Assembly: GCF_002930105.1 (NCBI RefSeq)
Contig: NZ_PJRN01000012.1
Coordinates: 1-64,000 of the forward strand
Length of the DNA stretch: 64,000 nt
Origin: Billgrantia saliphila
Lineage (GTDB): Bacteria > Pseudomonadota > Gammaproteobacteria > Pseudomonadales > Halomonadaceae
Direction of reading: 5' to 3'
The notes beneath the pieces are model-generated. The model searched no databases and was not told where the DNA came from. It saw only the letters and a list, made by a program, of their open reading frames with translations. Position numbers and translations under genes: made by a program. Shown here piece by piece: positions 25,995 to 36,548 of the stretch. How positions within the stretch are numbered: position 1 is the first letter of the stretch; the number at the start of each line of letters is the position of its first letter.

Positions 25995-27917
25995 TCACTC
26001 CAGGTAGGTATAGCCCTGCAAGCCGGCTGAGAGATCGTCGAGGAATTGCGCCTGCTCCTCGGCGGAGAGGCCGCTCTCCTGCAGCTGGCCGGCGAGCCGA
26101 TCGCGCAGTATCGTGGCGTCGAAATTGACGTACGCGAGCACGTCGGAGACGCGATCGCCCTGCTGGGCGTGGCTGAGCACCCACTCGCCATTCTCGCCGA
26201 GCGCGGCATCGACCGAATCGGTATCGCCGAAAAGGTTGTGCAGGTCGCCGAGAATCTCCTGATAGGCGCCGACCAGGAAGAAGCCCAGCAGGCGCTCCTC
26301 GTCCTCGTGCCACTCGGGCAGCGGCAGGGTGGTCTCGACGCCTTGGCCGTCGACGTAGCCGTCGATGCGTCCGTCGCTGTCGCAGGTAATGTCCTGGATC
26401 ACGCCGCGGCGGGTGGGCTCGCGATTGAGCCCGGTCAGCGGTAGCACGGGGAAGATCTGGTCGATTCCCCAGACGTCTGGCACCGACTGGAACAGCGAGA
26501 AGTTGACGAACAGCTTGTCGGCGAGCTTCTCGGCCAGTTCGTCGATGATCTCGCGATGGGCGCGGTTGCGGCTGTCGAGGCGCTCGCGCAGCCGCGCGCA
26601 GGTGGCGAAGTAGACGCCTTCCGCTTCGGCGCGCACGGTGATGTCGGCCAGCCCCATGATGAAGCGGTCATGCAGCTCGCTCATCGCCTGCAACAGGTCG
26701 TGCCACGCCTCGACCAGTTCGCGCGGTTCGACGCCACCCTGAAGCAGCTCGTGAACCCGCCATAGCTCGTCGAGCTGCGGGTCGTCCTCGGCCTGGCGCT
26801 CGGGAGGCTGATCGTTGACCCGTTCCTCGCCGATCACGTTGGCGATCAGCACTGCGTGATGGGCGGTCAGCGCACGGCCGGACTCGCTGATCAGGTGCGG
26901 ATGGGGAATCTCGGCCTCGGCGCAGGCCTGGGCGAAGGCGCTGACCACGTTACGCGCGTACTCGCGCATCGAGTAGTTGATCGAGCAGAAGCTGCGCGAG
27001 CGTGTGCCCTCGTAGTCGATGCCCAGCCCGCCGCCTACGTCGACGGTGTCGATCGGCGCGCCCAGCGCCAGCAGGCTCTGGTAGAAGCGTGCGCACTCGC
27101 GCAGGCCGGAATGGATGTCGCGGATGTTGGCGATCTGCGAACCCAGGTGGAAATGCACCAGCTGCAGGCTGGCCAGTGAGTCGGCCTCGCGCAGCCGCTC
27201 GATCACCGCCAGCATCTGCGAGGCGGTGAGGCCGAACTTGGATTTCTCGCCGCCGGTATCCTGCCACTTGCCCATGCCCACCGAGGCCAGGCGTGCGCGC
27301 AGGCCGATGCGCGGGGTGACGCCCAGGTTCTCGGCTTCCTCCAGGATCAGCGGCAGCTCGGAGAACTTCTCCACCACCAGATAGACGCGGTGGCCGAGCT
27401 TCTCGCCCATCAGCGCCAGGCGGATGTACTCGCGGTCCTTGTAGCCGTTGCAAACGATCAGCGAGGGACCGTCGGCGGAGAGCGCCAGTACGGCGAGCAA
27501 CTCCGGCTTGCTGCCGGCCTCCAGACCGACCCGCCCACGACCGCGTTCGCGGGTGGCGAGTATCTCTTCCACCACGCGGCGCTGCTGGTTGACCTTGATC
27601 GGGTAAACCGCGGTGTAGCCGCCGATGTACTCCTCCTCCTGCATGGCGAGGTCGAAGGCGTCGCACAGCTGCTCGACGCGGTCGTGCAGGATATCGCTGA
27701 AGCGCACCAGCACCGGCAGCCGCAGGCCGGCTTCGCGCAACTCGTCCACCAGCGGGGCGAGGGGTAGTGCCGGTCCTTCGGCCTCGCTGCCGAGCGGGCG
27801 CACCAGGGCGTGGCCGCTGTCGTCGACATCGAAATAGCCGCTGCCCCATTGATCGATGTTCCAGGTGCGGCGGGCACGCTGGGCAGGACCGGAGGCAGCT
27901 CCCATGGATAGGCTCAT
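25995..27917 (-). CDS. speA: biosynthetic arginine decarboxylase SpeA
   Basis: SpeA decarboxylates arginine to agmatine, feeding putrescine and spermidine synthesis. The 640-residue PLP enzyme of the alanine-racemase-like fold has the cofactor lysine at 108 in VYPIKVNQQ, GLEAGSKPELLAVLA, a glycine-rich DVGGGLGIDYEGT loop, and the catalytic cysteine region near the C terminus. Length is typical (E. coli 658). Its ATG overlaps the thrB stop (ATGA), implying translational coupling to homoserine kinase. It is the last gene of DUF2782-thrB-speA. Confidence 0.96.
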   Translation of the reverse strand: MSLSMGAASGPAQRARRTWNIDQWGSGYFDVDDSGHALVRPLGSEAEGPALPLAPLVDELREAGLRLPVLVRFSDILHDRVEQLCDAFDLAMQEEEYIGGYTAVYPIKVNQQRRVVEEILATRERGRGRVGLEAGSKPELLAVLALSADGPSLIVCNGYKDREYIRLALMGEKLGHRVYLVVEKFSELPLILEEAENLGVTPRIGLRARLASVGMGKWQDTGGEKSKFGLTASQMLAVIERLREADSLASLQLVHFHLGSQIANIRDIHSGLRECARFYQSLLALGAPIDTVDVGGGLGIDYEGTRSRSFCSINYSMREYARNVVSAFAQACAEAEIPHPHLISESGRALTAHHAVLIANVIGEERVNDQPPERQAEDDPQLDELWRVHELLQGGVEPRELVEAWHDLLQAMSELHDRFIMGLADITVRAEAEGVYFATCARLRERLDSRNRAHREIIDELAEKLADKLFVNFSLFQSVPDVWGIDQIFPVLPLTGLNREPTRRGVIQDITCDSDGRIDGYVDGQGVETTLPLPEWHEDEERLLGFFLVGAYQEILGDLHNLFGDTDSVDAALGENGEWVLSHAQQGDRVSDVLAYVNFDATILRDRLAGQLQESGLSAEEQAQFLDDLSAGLQGYTYLE

Positions 27918-28876
27918 GTGTTGCTCGCTTCGGGCAGTGGCAGGGCGCCGTGCTTGAGGCGCGCCGCGAGAATGGTATGGAACCGAGCCGGGTCATGCGG
28001 CGTCAGGTCGTGAGCCGGCGGGTCCACGTAGACAACCAACAGGCGTGAGAGCCAGTAGCGCAGCGCCGTCATGCGCAGCATCGTCGGCCACACCTCGCGC
28101 TCGTCGGGTGTCAGCGGACGGCGGGCCTGGTAGGCACTCAGCAGCGTGTCGTGGCGCTCGCGATCGAGCCGCCCATCGGGACCGGACGCCCAGTCATTGA
28201 TGACGATGGCCAGGTCGAACAGCAGGTCGCCGGTGCACCCATTGTAGAAGTCGATGATGCCGCCGAGACGACCTTCCTCGAACAGGGTGTTGTCGCGGAA
28301 CAGATCACCGTGCAGGGCGCCCTGCGGCAGATCGGGAGCGTTGCCGAAGACGTCCTGATAGATCTCCACCTCGTCCTTCATCAGCGCCTGGTCTTCGGGA
28401 GAAAGATAGACCAGCACCTTGTGATGCATGGCCGAGAGCCAGTTCAGGTCGCGGGGATTGGGGCGGTGCCCCGGAAAGTGCTGTGATACCAGGTGCATGC
28501 GCCCCAGTGCGTCGCCCAGCGCCCGGCACTGGGCCAGGCTGGGTGCCATCGGATGACGCCCGGGCAGACGCGGGAACAGCAGCGACGGCTTGCCGGCAAG
28601 ACTGTGCAGGGCAACGCCTTCGCGATCATGAACCGGGCCCGGCACCGGCAGGCGATGCTCGGCCAGGTAATCGAGCAGGTCGACGAAGAACGGCAGTTCC
28701 TCGTGTTCGCCCTGTTCGAACAGCGTCAACACCAGCTCGCGGCGGTCGGTGGTGAGGAAGAACGTGGTGTTCTCCGTGCCGCCGGCGACCCCCTCAAGGG
28801 ACACCAGGGTGCCGACATCGAAGCGCTTCAGGAACTCTACGACCTGTGCGTCGCTTAACGGGGTGAATACGGCCAT
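27914..28876 (-). CDS. thrB: homoserine kinase, type II (APH fold)
   Basis: Phosphorylates homoserine on the way to threonine. The 320-residue protein starts MAVFTPLSDAQVVEFL, as in Pseudomonas-type ThrB, and belongs to the aminoglycoside-phosphotransferase fold, not to the GHMP kinases used by E. coli. The catalytic loop HGDLFRDN is at 189-196 and the metal-binding aspartate at 209 (IIDFYNG). The internal start at 28876 is preferred over 28924. Neighbours DUF2782 and polA give the same order as in Pseudomonas. Confidence 0.92.
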   Translation of the reverse strand: MAVFTPLSDAQVVEFLKRFDVGTLVSLEGVAGGTENTTFFLTTDRRELVLTLFEQGEHEELPFFVDLLDYLAEHRLPVPGPVHDREGVALHSLAGKPSLLFPRLPGRHPMAPSLAQCRALGDALGRMHLVSQHFPGHRPNPRDLNWLSAMHHKVLVYLSPEDQALMKDEVEIYQDVFGNAPDLPQGALHGDLFRDNTLFEEGRLGGIIDFYNGCTGDLLFDLAIVINDWASGPDGRLDRERHDTLLSAYQARRPLTPDEREVWPTMLRMTALRYWLSRLLVVYVDPPAHDLTPHDPARFHTILAARLKHGALPLPEASNT

Positions 28877-28973
28877 GTGTCTCTCGCCCAGCTTGCCAAG
28901 CCGCCTATTGTAGCGACTTGGCACCTCGATGCACGCCCGCGGATGCGATTCGGCGCCAGCGCCATGGCGAGCC

Positions 28974-29264
28974 TCACCAGCGGATCAGCACCCACTCCGG
29001 AATCGCGACCCGATCGCCCTCCTGGCGCTCGAAGTTGCCGTCGCCATCGTGATCGACGAGAAAGTAGCCGGGTCCGCTGCGCGGACGAATCTCGATGGCA
29101 TAGAGCTGGCCGTTGACGCGGTACTCGCGAATGGTGCGATCCGCTTCCTGGCGGATGGTGATGTCCGGCTCCACGTCGGCCGACGACTGCGCCAGGGCCG
29201 GGGCGGCCATGGCCAGCCCTAGAGCGAACAGGGTTACCGTCAGGATGTGTCGTGAAAGGTTCAT
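28974..29264 (-). CDS. DUF2782 periplasmic protein
   Basis: A 96-residue protein with a cleavable signal peptide (cleavage near ALAQ, about 26) and a compact acidic domain containing [19 protein letters not shown] and [12 protein letters not shown], the DUF2782 pattern. Family members sit between polA and thrB in many gammaproteobacteria. The function is unknown. The DHDGDGNF stretch looks calcium-loop-like, but this is only a resemblance. Confidence 0.88.
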   Translation of the reverse strand: MNLSRHILTVTLFALGLAMAAPALAQSSADVEPDITIRQEADRTIREYRVNGQLYAIEIRPRSGPGYFLVDHDGDGNFERQEGDRVAIPEWVLIRW

Positions 29265-29429
29265 GTTGGCCTCCGAAGACCGCTTGCGACGATCACTGCC
29301 ACGACGTGGCTACGTGCAGTGTATGACGTTGGCTGGCACGAGCCCAACGATGGCGGCAAAAGCGGCGCGCAATGCGTATCATGGCTGACCACGATCACGC
29401 TTTCAGCCCAGACCAACGGATGCCGATAC

Positions 29430-32213
29430 ATGGCCGATACGCCCATCGTTCTCGTCGACGGTTCGTCCTATCTCTACCGTGCCTTCCACGCCCTGCCGCC
29501 GCTGACCACCTCGTCGGGTCAGCCCACCGGTGCGATCAAGGGCGTGCTCAACATGCTCAAGCGGCTGATCAAGGATTATCCGGAAAGCCCCATGGCGGTG
29601 GTCTTCGATGCCAAGGGCAAGACTTTTCGCGACGAGCTGTTCGAGCAGTACAAGGCGCAGCGTCCGCCCATGCCCGACGACCTGCGTAGCCAGGTGGAAC
29701 CGCTTTACGCCTGCGTCCGCGCCCTGGGGCTGCCGCTGCTATGCGTCGAGGGGGTAGAGGCCGACGACGTCATCGGCACCCTCGCCCGGCTGGCCACCGA
29801 GGCCGGCCGAGACGCGGTGATCTCCACCGGCGACAAGGATATGGCGCAGCTGGTCAACGGCCATATCACCCTGGTCAACACCATGAAGGACGAGTTCCTC
29901 GACGTGGAGGGGGTGAAGACCAAGTTCGGTCTGCCGCCGGAGCTGATCATCGACTTCCTGGCGCTGATGGGCGACAAGGTAGACAACATTCCCGGCGTGC
30001 CGGGAGTGGGCGAGAAAACTGCGCTGGGCCTGCTGCAGGGCATCGGCGGCGGGCTCGACGCTATCTATGCCGACCTCGACCGCGTCGCCAGCCTCGATTT
30101 TCGCGGCGCCAAGACGCTGCCCAAGAAGCTCGCGGAGCATCGCGACCAGGCCTATCTCTCGTATCGGCTGGCCACCATCAAGACCGACTGCGAGCTGCCG
30201 GTGGGGCTCGACGATCTCGACATCGCCCATCCCGACCGCGAGGCGCTCAAGCGGCTCTATACCGAGCTCGAATTCAAGGCCTGGCTCTCCGAACTGCTGG
30301 CCGGCAAGGACGAGGGGGTCGACGACATCGCCCGAGGCGCCGGGGTCGCGGGTAGCGCCGCGGCGGGCAATCTCGATCCCGACGCGCCTCCTGCCAGCGT
30401 CGCCGCGTGCAAGAACCACCTGATCCTGACCCAGGCGGAGCTCGATGCGTGGCTGTCCCGGCTCGATGCCTGTGAGGCCTTCTGCTTCGACCTGGAGACC
30501 AACAGCCTCAATTACATGGAAGCCGAGATCGTCGGCGTGGGACTCGCGCTCGAGCCCGGCGAGGCGGCCTACGTGCCGCTCGCCCACGATTATATCGACG
30601 TGCCTGACCAGCTCGACCGCGCCAGTGTGCTGGCGTCACTGAAGCCGCTTTGGGAGGACGCCTGCCGCGGCAAGATCGGCCAGAATCTCAAGTACGACAT
30701 CTCGGTGCTGGCCAACTATGACATCCAGGTACGAGGGCCGTTGACCGACACCATGCTCGAATCCTACGTGCTCAACTCCACCGCCACCCGTCACGACATG
30801 GATTCGCTGGCGCTCAAGTACCTGGGCCAGAAGACGGTGAGCTTCGAGGAGATCGCCGGCAAGGGGGCCAAGCAGCTCACCTTCAACCAGATCGACTTCG
30901 AACAGGCCGTGCCCTACGCCTGCGAAGACGTCGACGTGACCCTGCGCCTGCACTGCGAACTGCGCCCGCGCATCGAGGCGGAAGGGCGCTTGGCCGAGGT
31001 GCTCGACAGCATCGAGCGGCCGCTGATCCCGGTGCTGTCACGCATCGAGCGTACCGGTGTGGCGATCGATGCCGCGCGCCTGCATGCGCAGAGCCAGGAA
31101 CTCGAGGCGCGTATCCAAGAGCTCGAGACGCGTGCCTTCGAACTGGCCGGGCGTGAGTTCAACCTCGGTTCGCCCAAGCAACTCGGTGAAATTCTGTTCG
31201 AGGAGCAGAAGATCCCGGTCATCAAGAAGACGCCCAAGGGCGCGCCCTCCACCGCCGAGGCGGTGCTAGAGGAGCTGGCGCTGGACTATCCGCTGCCCAA
31301 GGTGATCATGGAGCATCGCGGGCTGGCCAAGCTCAAGTCGACCTATACCGACAAGCTGCCGCGGCTGGTCAACCCGCGCACCGGTCGGCTGCACACCAGC
31401 TACCATCAAGCGGTGACCGCCACCGGGCGGCTGTCGTCGTCCGACCCCAATCTGCAGAACATCCCCATCCGCACCGAGGAGGGTCGCAAGATCCGCCAGG
31501 CCTTCGTCGCCCGGCCCGGCTATCGCATCGTCGCCGCCGACTACTCGCAGATCGAGCTGCGCATCATGGCGCACCTCTCCGAGGATGCCGGCCTGCTTTC
31601 CGCGTTCGCCGAGAACCGCGACATCCATACCGCCACCGCCGCCGAAGTGTTCGGTGTACCGCTCGACCGGGTCAGCGGCGAGCAACGGCGCAGCGCCAAG
31701 GCGATCAACTTCGGCCTGATCTACGGCATGAGCGCCTGGGGCCTGGGCAAGCAGCTGCGCATCGAGCGCGGACAGGCCCAGACCTATATCGACCGCTATT
31801 TCGACCGCTATCCCGGCGTGGCTCGCTACATGGATCGCATCCGTGCCCAGGCCGCCGAGGACGGCTTCGTCGAGACTGTGTTCGGGCGTCGGCTCTATCT
31901 GCCCGAGATCCGCGCCCAGAACCACGCCCGGCGTCAGGCCGCCGAGCGTACCGCGATCAACGCGCCGATGCAGGGAACCGCGGCGGACATCATCAAGCGC
32001 GCCATGATCGATGTAGACGGCTGGCTGCAGGACAGCGAGTTCGATGCCTGCATGGTGATGCAGGTCCATGACGAACTGGTATTCGAAGTCGGCGAGGGGC
32101 AGGTCGAGGCGTTCATCAGCGAAGTGAAGGCACGCATGCAGGCCGCCGCCGAACTCAGCGTGCCGCTGATCGTCGAGGCTGAGAGCGGCAGCAACTGGGA
32201 CGAGGCGCACTGA
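29430..32213 (+). CDS. polA: DNA polymerase I
   Basis: The 927-residue enzyme fills gaps after primer removal and repair. It has a 5' nuclease domain (1 to about 290, starting [19 protein letters not shown]), a 3'-5' exonuclease domain with the DxE pair intact (FDLETNSL), and the polymerase domain with motif [11 protein letters not shown], motif [17 protein letters not shown] and motif [12 protein letters not shown]. Proofreading residues are kept. Length matches E. coli Pol I (928). It is divergent from DUF2782, with 165 bp between starts. Confidence 0.97.
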   Translation: MADTPIVLVDGSSYLYRAFHALPPLTTSSGQPTGAIKGVLNMLKRLIKDYPESPMAVVFDAKGKTFRDELFEQYKAQRPPMPDDLRSQVEPLYACVRALGLPLLCVEGVEADDVIGTLARLATEAGRDAVISTGDKDMAQLVNGHITLVNTMKDEFLDVEGVKTKFGLPPELIIDFLALMGDKVDNIPGVPGVGEKTALGLLQGIGGGLDAIYADLDRVASLDFRGAKTLPKKLAEHRDQAYLSYRLATIKTDCELPVGLDDLDIAHPDREALKRLYTELEFKAWLSELLAGKDEGVDDIARGAGVAGSAAAGNLDPDAPPASVAACKNHLILTQAELDAWLSRLDACEAFCFDLETNSLNYMEAEIVGVGLALEPGEAAYVPLAHDYIDVPDQLDRASVLASLKPLWEDACRGKIGQNLKYDISVLANYDIQVRGPLTDTMLESYVLNSTATRHDMDSLALKYLGQKTVSFEEIAGKGAKQLTFNQIDFEQAVPYACEDVDVTLRLHCELRPRIEAEGRLAEVLDSIERPLIPVLSRIERTGVAIDAARLHAQSQELEARIQELETRAFELAGREFNLGSPKQLGEILFEEQKIPVIKKTPKGAPSTAEAVLEELALDYPLPKVIMEHRGLAKLKSTYTDKLPRLVNPRTGRLHTSYHQAVTATGRLSSSDPNLQNIPIRTEEGRKIRQAFVARPGYRIVAADYSQIELRIMAHLSEDAGLLSAFAENRDIHTATAAEVFGVPLDRVSGEQRRSAKAINFGLIYGMSAWGLGKQLRIERGQAQTYIDRYFDRYPGVARYMDRIRAQAAEDGFVETVFGRRLYLPEIRAQNHARRQAAERTAINAPMQGTAADIIKRAMIDVDGWLQDSEFDACMVMQVHDELVFEVGEGQVEAFISEVKARMQAAAELSVPLIVEAESGSNWDEAH

Positions 32214-32325
32214 GGCCGGTGACGGACTGATTGCGGCTTCCAATCGGCACGATAGGCGTGCCGCCACTGTCGGCCATGCGGCGGCGCGCTATGCTGTGCG
32301 ATAAGCCACTGCGAAGGGAGACGAC

Positions 32326-32844
32326 ATGGCAGACGCACCGCAGCGTACGCACGCCGAGCCGGACGAGGAGACGATCCAGCTTGCCACCAAGCTGTTCAAC
32401 TGCGCCCGACAGGGCGATGTGGAGACCTTTGCCGAGCTGCTGCCGCAGGGCTTGCCGCCCAACCTGCGCAACCACAAGGGCGACAGCCTGCTGATGCTGG
32501 CCAGCTACCATGGCCACCACGAGACGGCACGACTGCTGCTCGAACATGGCGCCGATCCCGAGCTCGGCAACGACCAGGGCCAGAACCCGCTGGCCGGGGC
32601 CGCTTACAAGGGTGACCTGGCGATGGTGGAGCTGTTGCTCGCGCACGGCGCCGACGTGAACGGCTGCGCCCCGGACGGCAAGACGGCGCTGATGTTCGCC
32701 GCCATGTTCGACCGCGTCGAAGTGGTCGACTGCCTGCTCGCCCACGGTGCCGGCCGCGAAGCACGCGACAGCCGGGGCATGACCGCCCGTGACCTGGCTC
32801 AGGCCATGGGGGCCGAAGCGGCTGTGGGGCGTCTCGATGAGTAG
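32326..32844 (+). CDS. ankyrin repeat protein
   Basis: A 172-residue cytoplasmic protein with about four ankyrin repeats: LFNCARQGDVETFAELLPQG, then GDSLLMLASYHGHHETARLL, then NPLAGAAYKGDLAMVELLLA and KTALMFAAMFDRVEVVDCLL. It has no signal peptide and no other domain. Such repeats bind proteins; the partner is unknown. Some Pseudomonas and E. coli relatives are linked to oxidative-stress survival, but that is not shown here. It follows polA by 112 bp and converges on the TauE gene. Confidence 0.88.
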   Translation: MADAPQRTHAEPDEETIQLATKLFNCARQGDVETFAELLPQGLPPNLRNHKGDSLLMLASYHGHHETARLLLEHGADPELGNDQGQNPLAGAAYKGDLAMVELLLAHGADVNGCAPDGKTALMFAAMFDRVEVVDCLLAHGAGREARDSRGMTARDLAQAMGAEAAVGRLDE

Positions 32845-32866
32845 GGAATTTTGAGTCGGAGCCGTG

Positions 32867-33580
32867 TTAGTAAGGGATCATCAGAATGACACCCGACACC
32901 AGCGCGAACAGCAACACGCCCTGGCGCAGTCGCCTGGCGTCGATGCGGTGGTGTGTCACGCGGCTGGCGGCGCTGCCGATGATCAGCGGCGGCAGCAGGT
33001 AGAGGGCCCAGAGCAACTGGTCGAGGTGAAATTTGCCCGCGGCGGCCAGAATGATCAGCGAGATGATCTCACCGACGAGGAAGCAGCAGGCGATGGTCGA
33101 GCGCAGTTCCGGCCCGGGTCGATGCTGGTAAAGCAGCGCCAGGGGCGGGCCGCCGACGCCGGTGGCGGTCTCGGTGACGCCGGTGATGACGCCGACCGAG
33201 GCGCAGGCGCCTGCCTTCGGTTGGAACACCGGGGCGAACAGGGCGGCGAGCACGGCGATCACCGTCGAGGCGCCGACCACCTGGTTGAGACTGTCGGCGC
33301 TCAGGATGACCAGGATCCACAGGCCGATGAAGGTACCGGGCAGGCGACCCAGGCTGATCCAGCCGACCCCTTTCCAGTCGATCGCCTCGCGTTCGCGCAG
33401 GCCGACGTAGAGATTGAGCGGCAACATCAGGATCAGCAGCGCGATCGGCAACAGATCGGGGCGCAGGAACCCCAGCACCGGAGCGACGATCAGCGCGAAG
33501 CCGATGCCGATCGCGCCCTGTATGAAGGCGGCGATGCCGGTGGCGGCGGCGATGATAACGAAGACGACGATCTCGTTCAT
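32867..33580 (-). CDS. TauE/SafE family anion exporter
   Basis: A 237-residue membrane protein with about seven to eight helices. It shows the TauE/SafE pattern: FIQGAIGIGFALIVAPVLGF in the first half and GVITGVTETATGVGGPPLAL in the second. Members export sulfite, sulfoacetate and other small anions. The ATG overlaps the stop of the upstream amidohydrolase (ATGA), so the two are coupled. It is last in the NCS2-amidohydrolase-TauE operon, which suggests it may export a product or by-product of that pathway. Confidence 0.88.
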   Translation of the reverse strand: MNEIVVFVIIAAATGIAAFIQGAIGIGFALIVAPVLGFLRPDLLPIALLILMLPLNLYVGLREREAIDWKGVGWISLGRLPGTFIGLWILVILSADSLNQVVGASTVIAVLAALFAPVFQPKAGACASVGVITGVTETATGVGGPPLALLYQHRPGPELRSTIACCFLVGEIISLIILAAAGKFHLDQLLWALYLLPPLIIGSAASRVTHHRIDARRLRQGVLLFALVSGVILMIPY

Positions 33581-35058
33581 GATGGACGAGCCGCTCCTGC
33601 GGTCCGCTCGTCGTCGATCTCCTGATTTCCTTTGATCGTTGCCCGGTGCGCCGACGATGGCGAATGCACTCGGTAGATCGGCGCGCGTTCCACCGCGGCG
33701 CCGGCCACCTCGCGCACCTCGGCAAGCAGCGCGCGGGCATCCCAGTCCACCGGCCAGCCCTGCCACAGGCGCAGCCGACCGTTGGTGAACACGGCCTCGA
33801 TCTGGTCACGATTGCCATAGCGCACCAATTCCCAAGGACGATCCCAGGACGGCGTCATCTCCGGCACGTCGAGATCGACGAGCAGGAAGTCGGCGGCCAG
33901 GCCCGGGGCGATCTCGCCGGTCAGCCCCTTGAGTCCCGCCGCGTCGGCACTGGCACGGGTGGCGTGGTCGAGCCACAGCCAGCCGCCGCCGCAGGACGAA
34001 TCTCCGGTCGTCAGGCCGACGGTCAGGCGCTGGCTGGTCTCGGCGGCATCCATCAGGCGGAAGGCGTCGCTGCGCGTGCCGTCGGTGCCCAGGCCGAAGC
34101 GGATGCCCAGCGCGGCCATCTGAAGTGCCGGCGCCACGGCATTACCTTTCCAGGAACTGGCGACCGGATTGAAAGCCACCGCAGTGTTGGTGTCGCGCAA
34201 GAGGTTGAGCTCCGTTGGCGTCACCAGGGTAGCGTGGGCGACCAGCGTCTGCGGCCCCAGCGCACCCACCGCGTGCAGATGCTCAAGTGGGCGTTGACGC
34301 CGCGCGACCAGCGAGCGTTCCACCGCCTGGAGGTGCTCGTTGACGTGGGTCTGGAAGATGGCGCCGCCCTCGGCGCACAGTGCGGCCACGTCGCGGAGCA
34401 TGGTATCGCTGGCCACCTCCGGTATCGATACCGCCAGCGACGGCGCGACCAACTCATGCCCGCCCCAGCGGGCCAAATGCCGCTCGGCCTCGCGACGGAT
34501 CGCGGCGCCATCCTTGATCACGTCCTGGCCGCCCAGGTCGTTGCAGATGAAGCCGAGCACGCAGCGCAGGCCGGTCTCCTCGGCGGCCTGGGCGATGCTG
34601 CCGATCTCTGCCGAGGCGCGGGTGCCGGCGTCTACCGCAGTGGTGAAGCCACCGCGCAGCGCCTCCAGCGCGGCGAGCTTGGCCGAGAGGTGCAGCATCC
34701 TCTCGTCGAGGCTGGCCTCGAGCGGGACCCAGATACGCTTGAAGATTTCGGAGGGCTCGCCAAACACCAGCGACTTGCCCAGCGATTGGGTCAGGTGATG
34801 GTGGGTGTCGATGAAGCCAGGCATCAGCAACTTGCCCGGCAGTTCGATCGGCGTCAGTTCGGGGTGGCGTGCGAGCAGTGCCTCGCGCTCGTCGATCTCG
34901 GCGAACTTACCGCCCGCGACGAGGGCCGCCTTGCCCTTGGCGCAGCCACTCTCGAGCAGTATTTCCTCGGGGAGCAGCAGAAGGGCGTCGGTGTCGAAAA
35001 TTTCGGGGGAAAGCTTCCCCTTGCCCACGGCGTCGTGGGCCAGTGACTGAGTGTACAT
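33577..35058 (-). CDS. amidohydrolase (TrzA/ATZ-type deaminase)
   Basis: A 493-residue enzyme of the metal-dependent amidohydrolase superfamily. Metal ligands are visible in GFIDTHHHL, then QTHVNEHL, VAHATLV and GLGTDGTRSD. The layout fits the cytosine/guanine/8-oxoguanine deaminase and triazine hydrolase group. The exact substrate is unclear: the region after the second histidine does not match guanine deaminase well. The gene lies 12 bp after an NCS2 nucleobase permease, so a purine, pyrimidine or s-triazine-like base is the likely substrate. Confidence 0.85.
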   Translation of the reverse strand: MYTQSLAHDAVGKGKLSPEIFDTDALLLLPEEILLESGCAKGKAALVAGGKFAEIDEREALLARHPELTPIELPGKLLMPGFIDTHHHLTQSLGKSLVFGEPSEIFKRIWVPLEASLDERMLHLSAKLAALEALRGGFTTAVDAGTRASAEIGSIAQAAEETGLRCVLGFICNDLGGQDVIKDGAAIRREAERHLARWGGHELVAPSLAVSIPEVASDTMLRDVAALCAEGGAIFQTHVNEHLQAVERSLVARRQRPLEHLHAVGALGPQTLVAHATLVTPTELNLLRDTNTAVAFNPVASSWKGNAVAPALQMAALGIRFGLGTDGTRSDAFRLMDAAETSQRLTVGLTTGDSSCGGGWLWLDHATRASADAAGLKGLTGEIAPGLAADFLLVDLDVPEMTPSWDRPWELVRYGNRDQIEAVFTNGRLRLWQGWPVDWDARALLAEVREVAGAAVERAPIYRVHSPSSAHRATIKGNQEIDDERTAGAARPS

Positions 35059-35070
35059 GAGGTTCCCTTT

Positions 35071-36459
35071 CTACTTGCTCTTGACGTGTTCGCTGGCGAG
35101 GTCGGCCTGCTCGGTCGCCGGTGCTGCATTGCGCGAATGGCCGAGGTGGTGGAATAGGATATTGACCAGCACCGCCGTCAGCGTGCCCATGGCCAGGCCG
35201 TTGCCGAGGATGATCTGCAGATGCTGAGGGAAGGCGCTGTAGAAGCCGGGCACGACGATGGGGATCAGGCCCATGGCCAGTGCCGCGGCCAGTGTGAACA
35301 TGTTGCCGTGCTCGTTGAAATCGACTTTGCGCAGGATATTGATGCCCATCACGCCGATGATCGCGAACACGATCACCGCGGTACCGGCGACCACTGCGGT
35401 GGGCAGGGTGGCGGCCAACCGGCCGAGCGGAGCGAGCAGTGCCAGCACGACCAGGATAATGCCGGCCGCCACGGTCACGTAGCGCGAGCGCACGCCGGTG
35501 GCACGTACGATGCCGATGTTCTCGCCGCTAGTAATGATCAGCGAAGTGCCGAAACAGCCGCCGATCAGCGAACCCAGCGCGTCGGCACGGATGTTGCGCG
35601 GTACCAGCGCGCGCGAGTCGCCCTTTTTCTCGACGATCTCAGCGGTGGCCATGGTCTGGCCGGTGGCCTCGGTCATCGACACGACGCTGAAGATGATCAG
35701 CGGCAGCGAGGCGAAAATGTCGAACTTCGGCATGCCGAAGGGGAACAGCGACGGGAAGGCCACCACCGGGCCGGACAGCACGTTGTCGAAGCTCATCACG
35801 CCAAGCAGCGTGGCCACGGCCGCGCCGGCTACCAGCCCCAGCATTACGGCGATGCGCTGCAGCACGCCGGTAAACACACGGGCGAAGATGACGATGAAGC
35901 CCATGGTAAGCAGCGCCAGGACGATGCCGGTCATGTTGGCGAAATCCGGTGAGTCCGGCTTGCCGGTAATCAACCCGCCAAAGATGCGGATCAGATTGAC
36001 CGCGACCAGCAGCAGCATGGTGCCGATCACGATCGGTGGAAAGTACTTCAGGACTCTGGTGAAAAACGGCAGGGCCAGAAAGTAGAACAGCCCGGTGAGA
36101 ATAACCGCGCCGGTCGCCGTCTGTATGTCGGTGGCCTGGGCGATGGCCAGGAAGATCACGATCGGCGCGCCGCCCGGCACTTGGACAAAGGGCAGCCGCG
36201 CGCCGATGCCGAAGGGGCCGAAGGACTGCAGCAGCGTGCCCAGGCCGCAGGCCAGGAAGGTCGCGCTCATCAAGGCAACCGTGACGTCGCTGTCGAAGCC
36301 CATCGCCCGGCCGACCAGAAACACGGCGGTGATAGGCGCAGCGGCCATCACCAGCACGTGCTGGAATCCGTAGAGCATCATCGAGTGCAACGGCAGTTTC
36401 TCGTCCACGGGCTCGACCGCTGTCGCATTAGGCTCGGTGGGATCGTGTGTCGTTTTCAT
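35071..36459 (-). CDS. NCS2 family nucleobase permease
   Basis: A 462-residue permease with about 14 membrane segments, matching the nucleobase:cation symporter-2 (uracil/xanthine/urate) family. The N terminus contains LPLHSMMLYGFQHVLVMAAAP, where the QH pair is diagnostic. The middle contains MTEATGQTMATAEI and GGCFGTSLIITSGENIG, the family signature region. The start at 36459 has AGAGGA eight bases upstream; a longer frame would add 35 residues. A LysR gene is divergent from it. Substrate is probably a purine or related base, judging by the next gene. Confidence 0.88.
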   Translation of the reverse strand: MKTTHDPTEPNATAVEPVDEKLPLHSMMLYGFQHVLVMAAAPITAVFLVGRAMGFDSDVTVALMSATFLACGLGTLLQSFGPFGIGARLPFVQVPGGAPIVIFLAIAQATDIQTATGAVILTGLFYFLALPFFTRVLKYFPPIVIGTMLLLVAVNLIRIFGGLITGKPDSPDFANMTGIVLALLTMGFIVIFARVFTGVLQRIAVMLGLVAGAAVATLLGVMSFDNVLSGPVVAFPSLFPFGMPKFDIFASLPLIIFSVVSMTEATGQTMATAEIVEKKGDSRALVPRNIRADALGSLIGGCFGTSLIITSGENIGIVRATGVRSRYVTVAAGIILVVLALLAPLGRLAATLPTAVVAGTAVIVFAIIGVMGINILRKVDFNEHGNMFTLAAALAMGLIPIVVPGFYSAFPQHLQIILGNGLAMGTLTAVLVNILFHHLGHSRNAAPATEQADLASEHVKSK

Positions 36460-36548
36460 GGCTAGCTTCCTCTGTAATTGTTGTCGCCGCTCTACGAAAG
36501 CTAGCGCCGCCCGACTGTCCTGGTCCATAATAAAGTTTCGCTCATTTT

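Noticed and set aside
33646..35046. Long open frame antisense to the amidohydrolase
   Set aside because: The opposite strand encodes a clear deaminase with all metal ligands; the antisense reading is Gln/His/Gly-rich and not a known fold.
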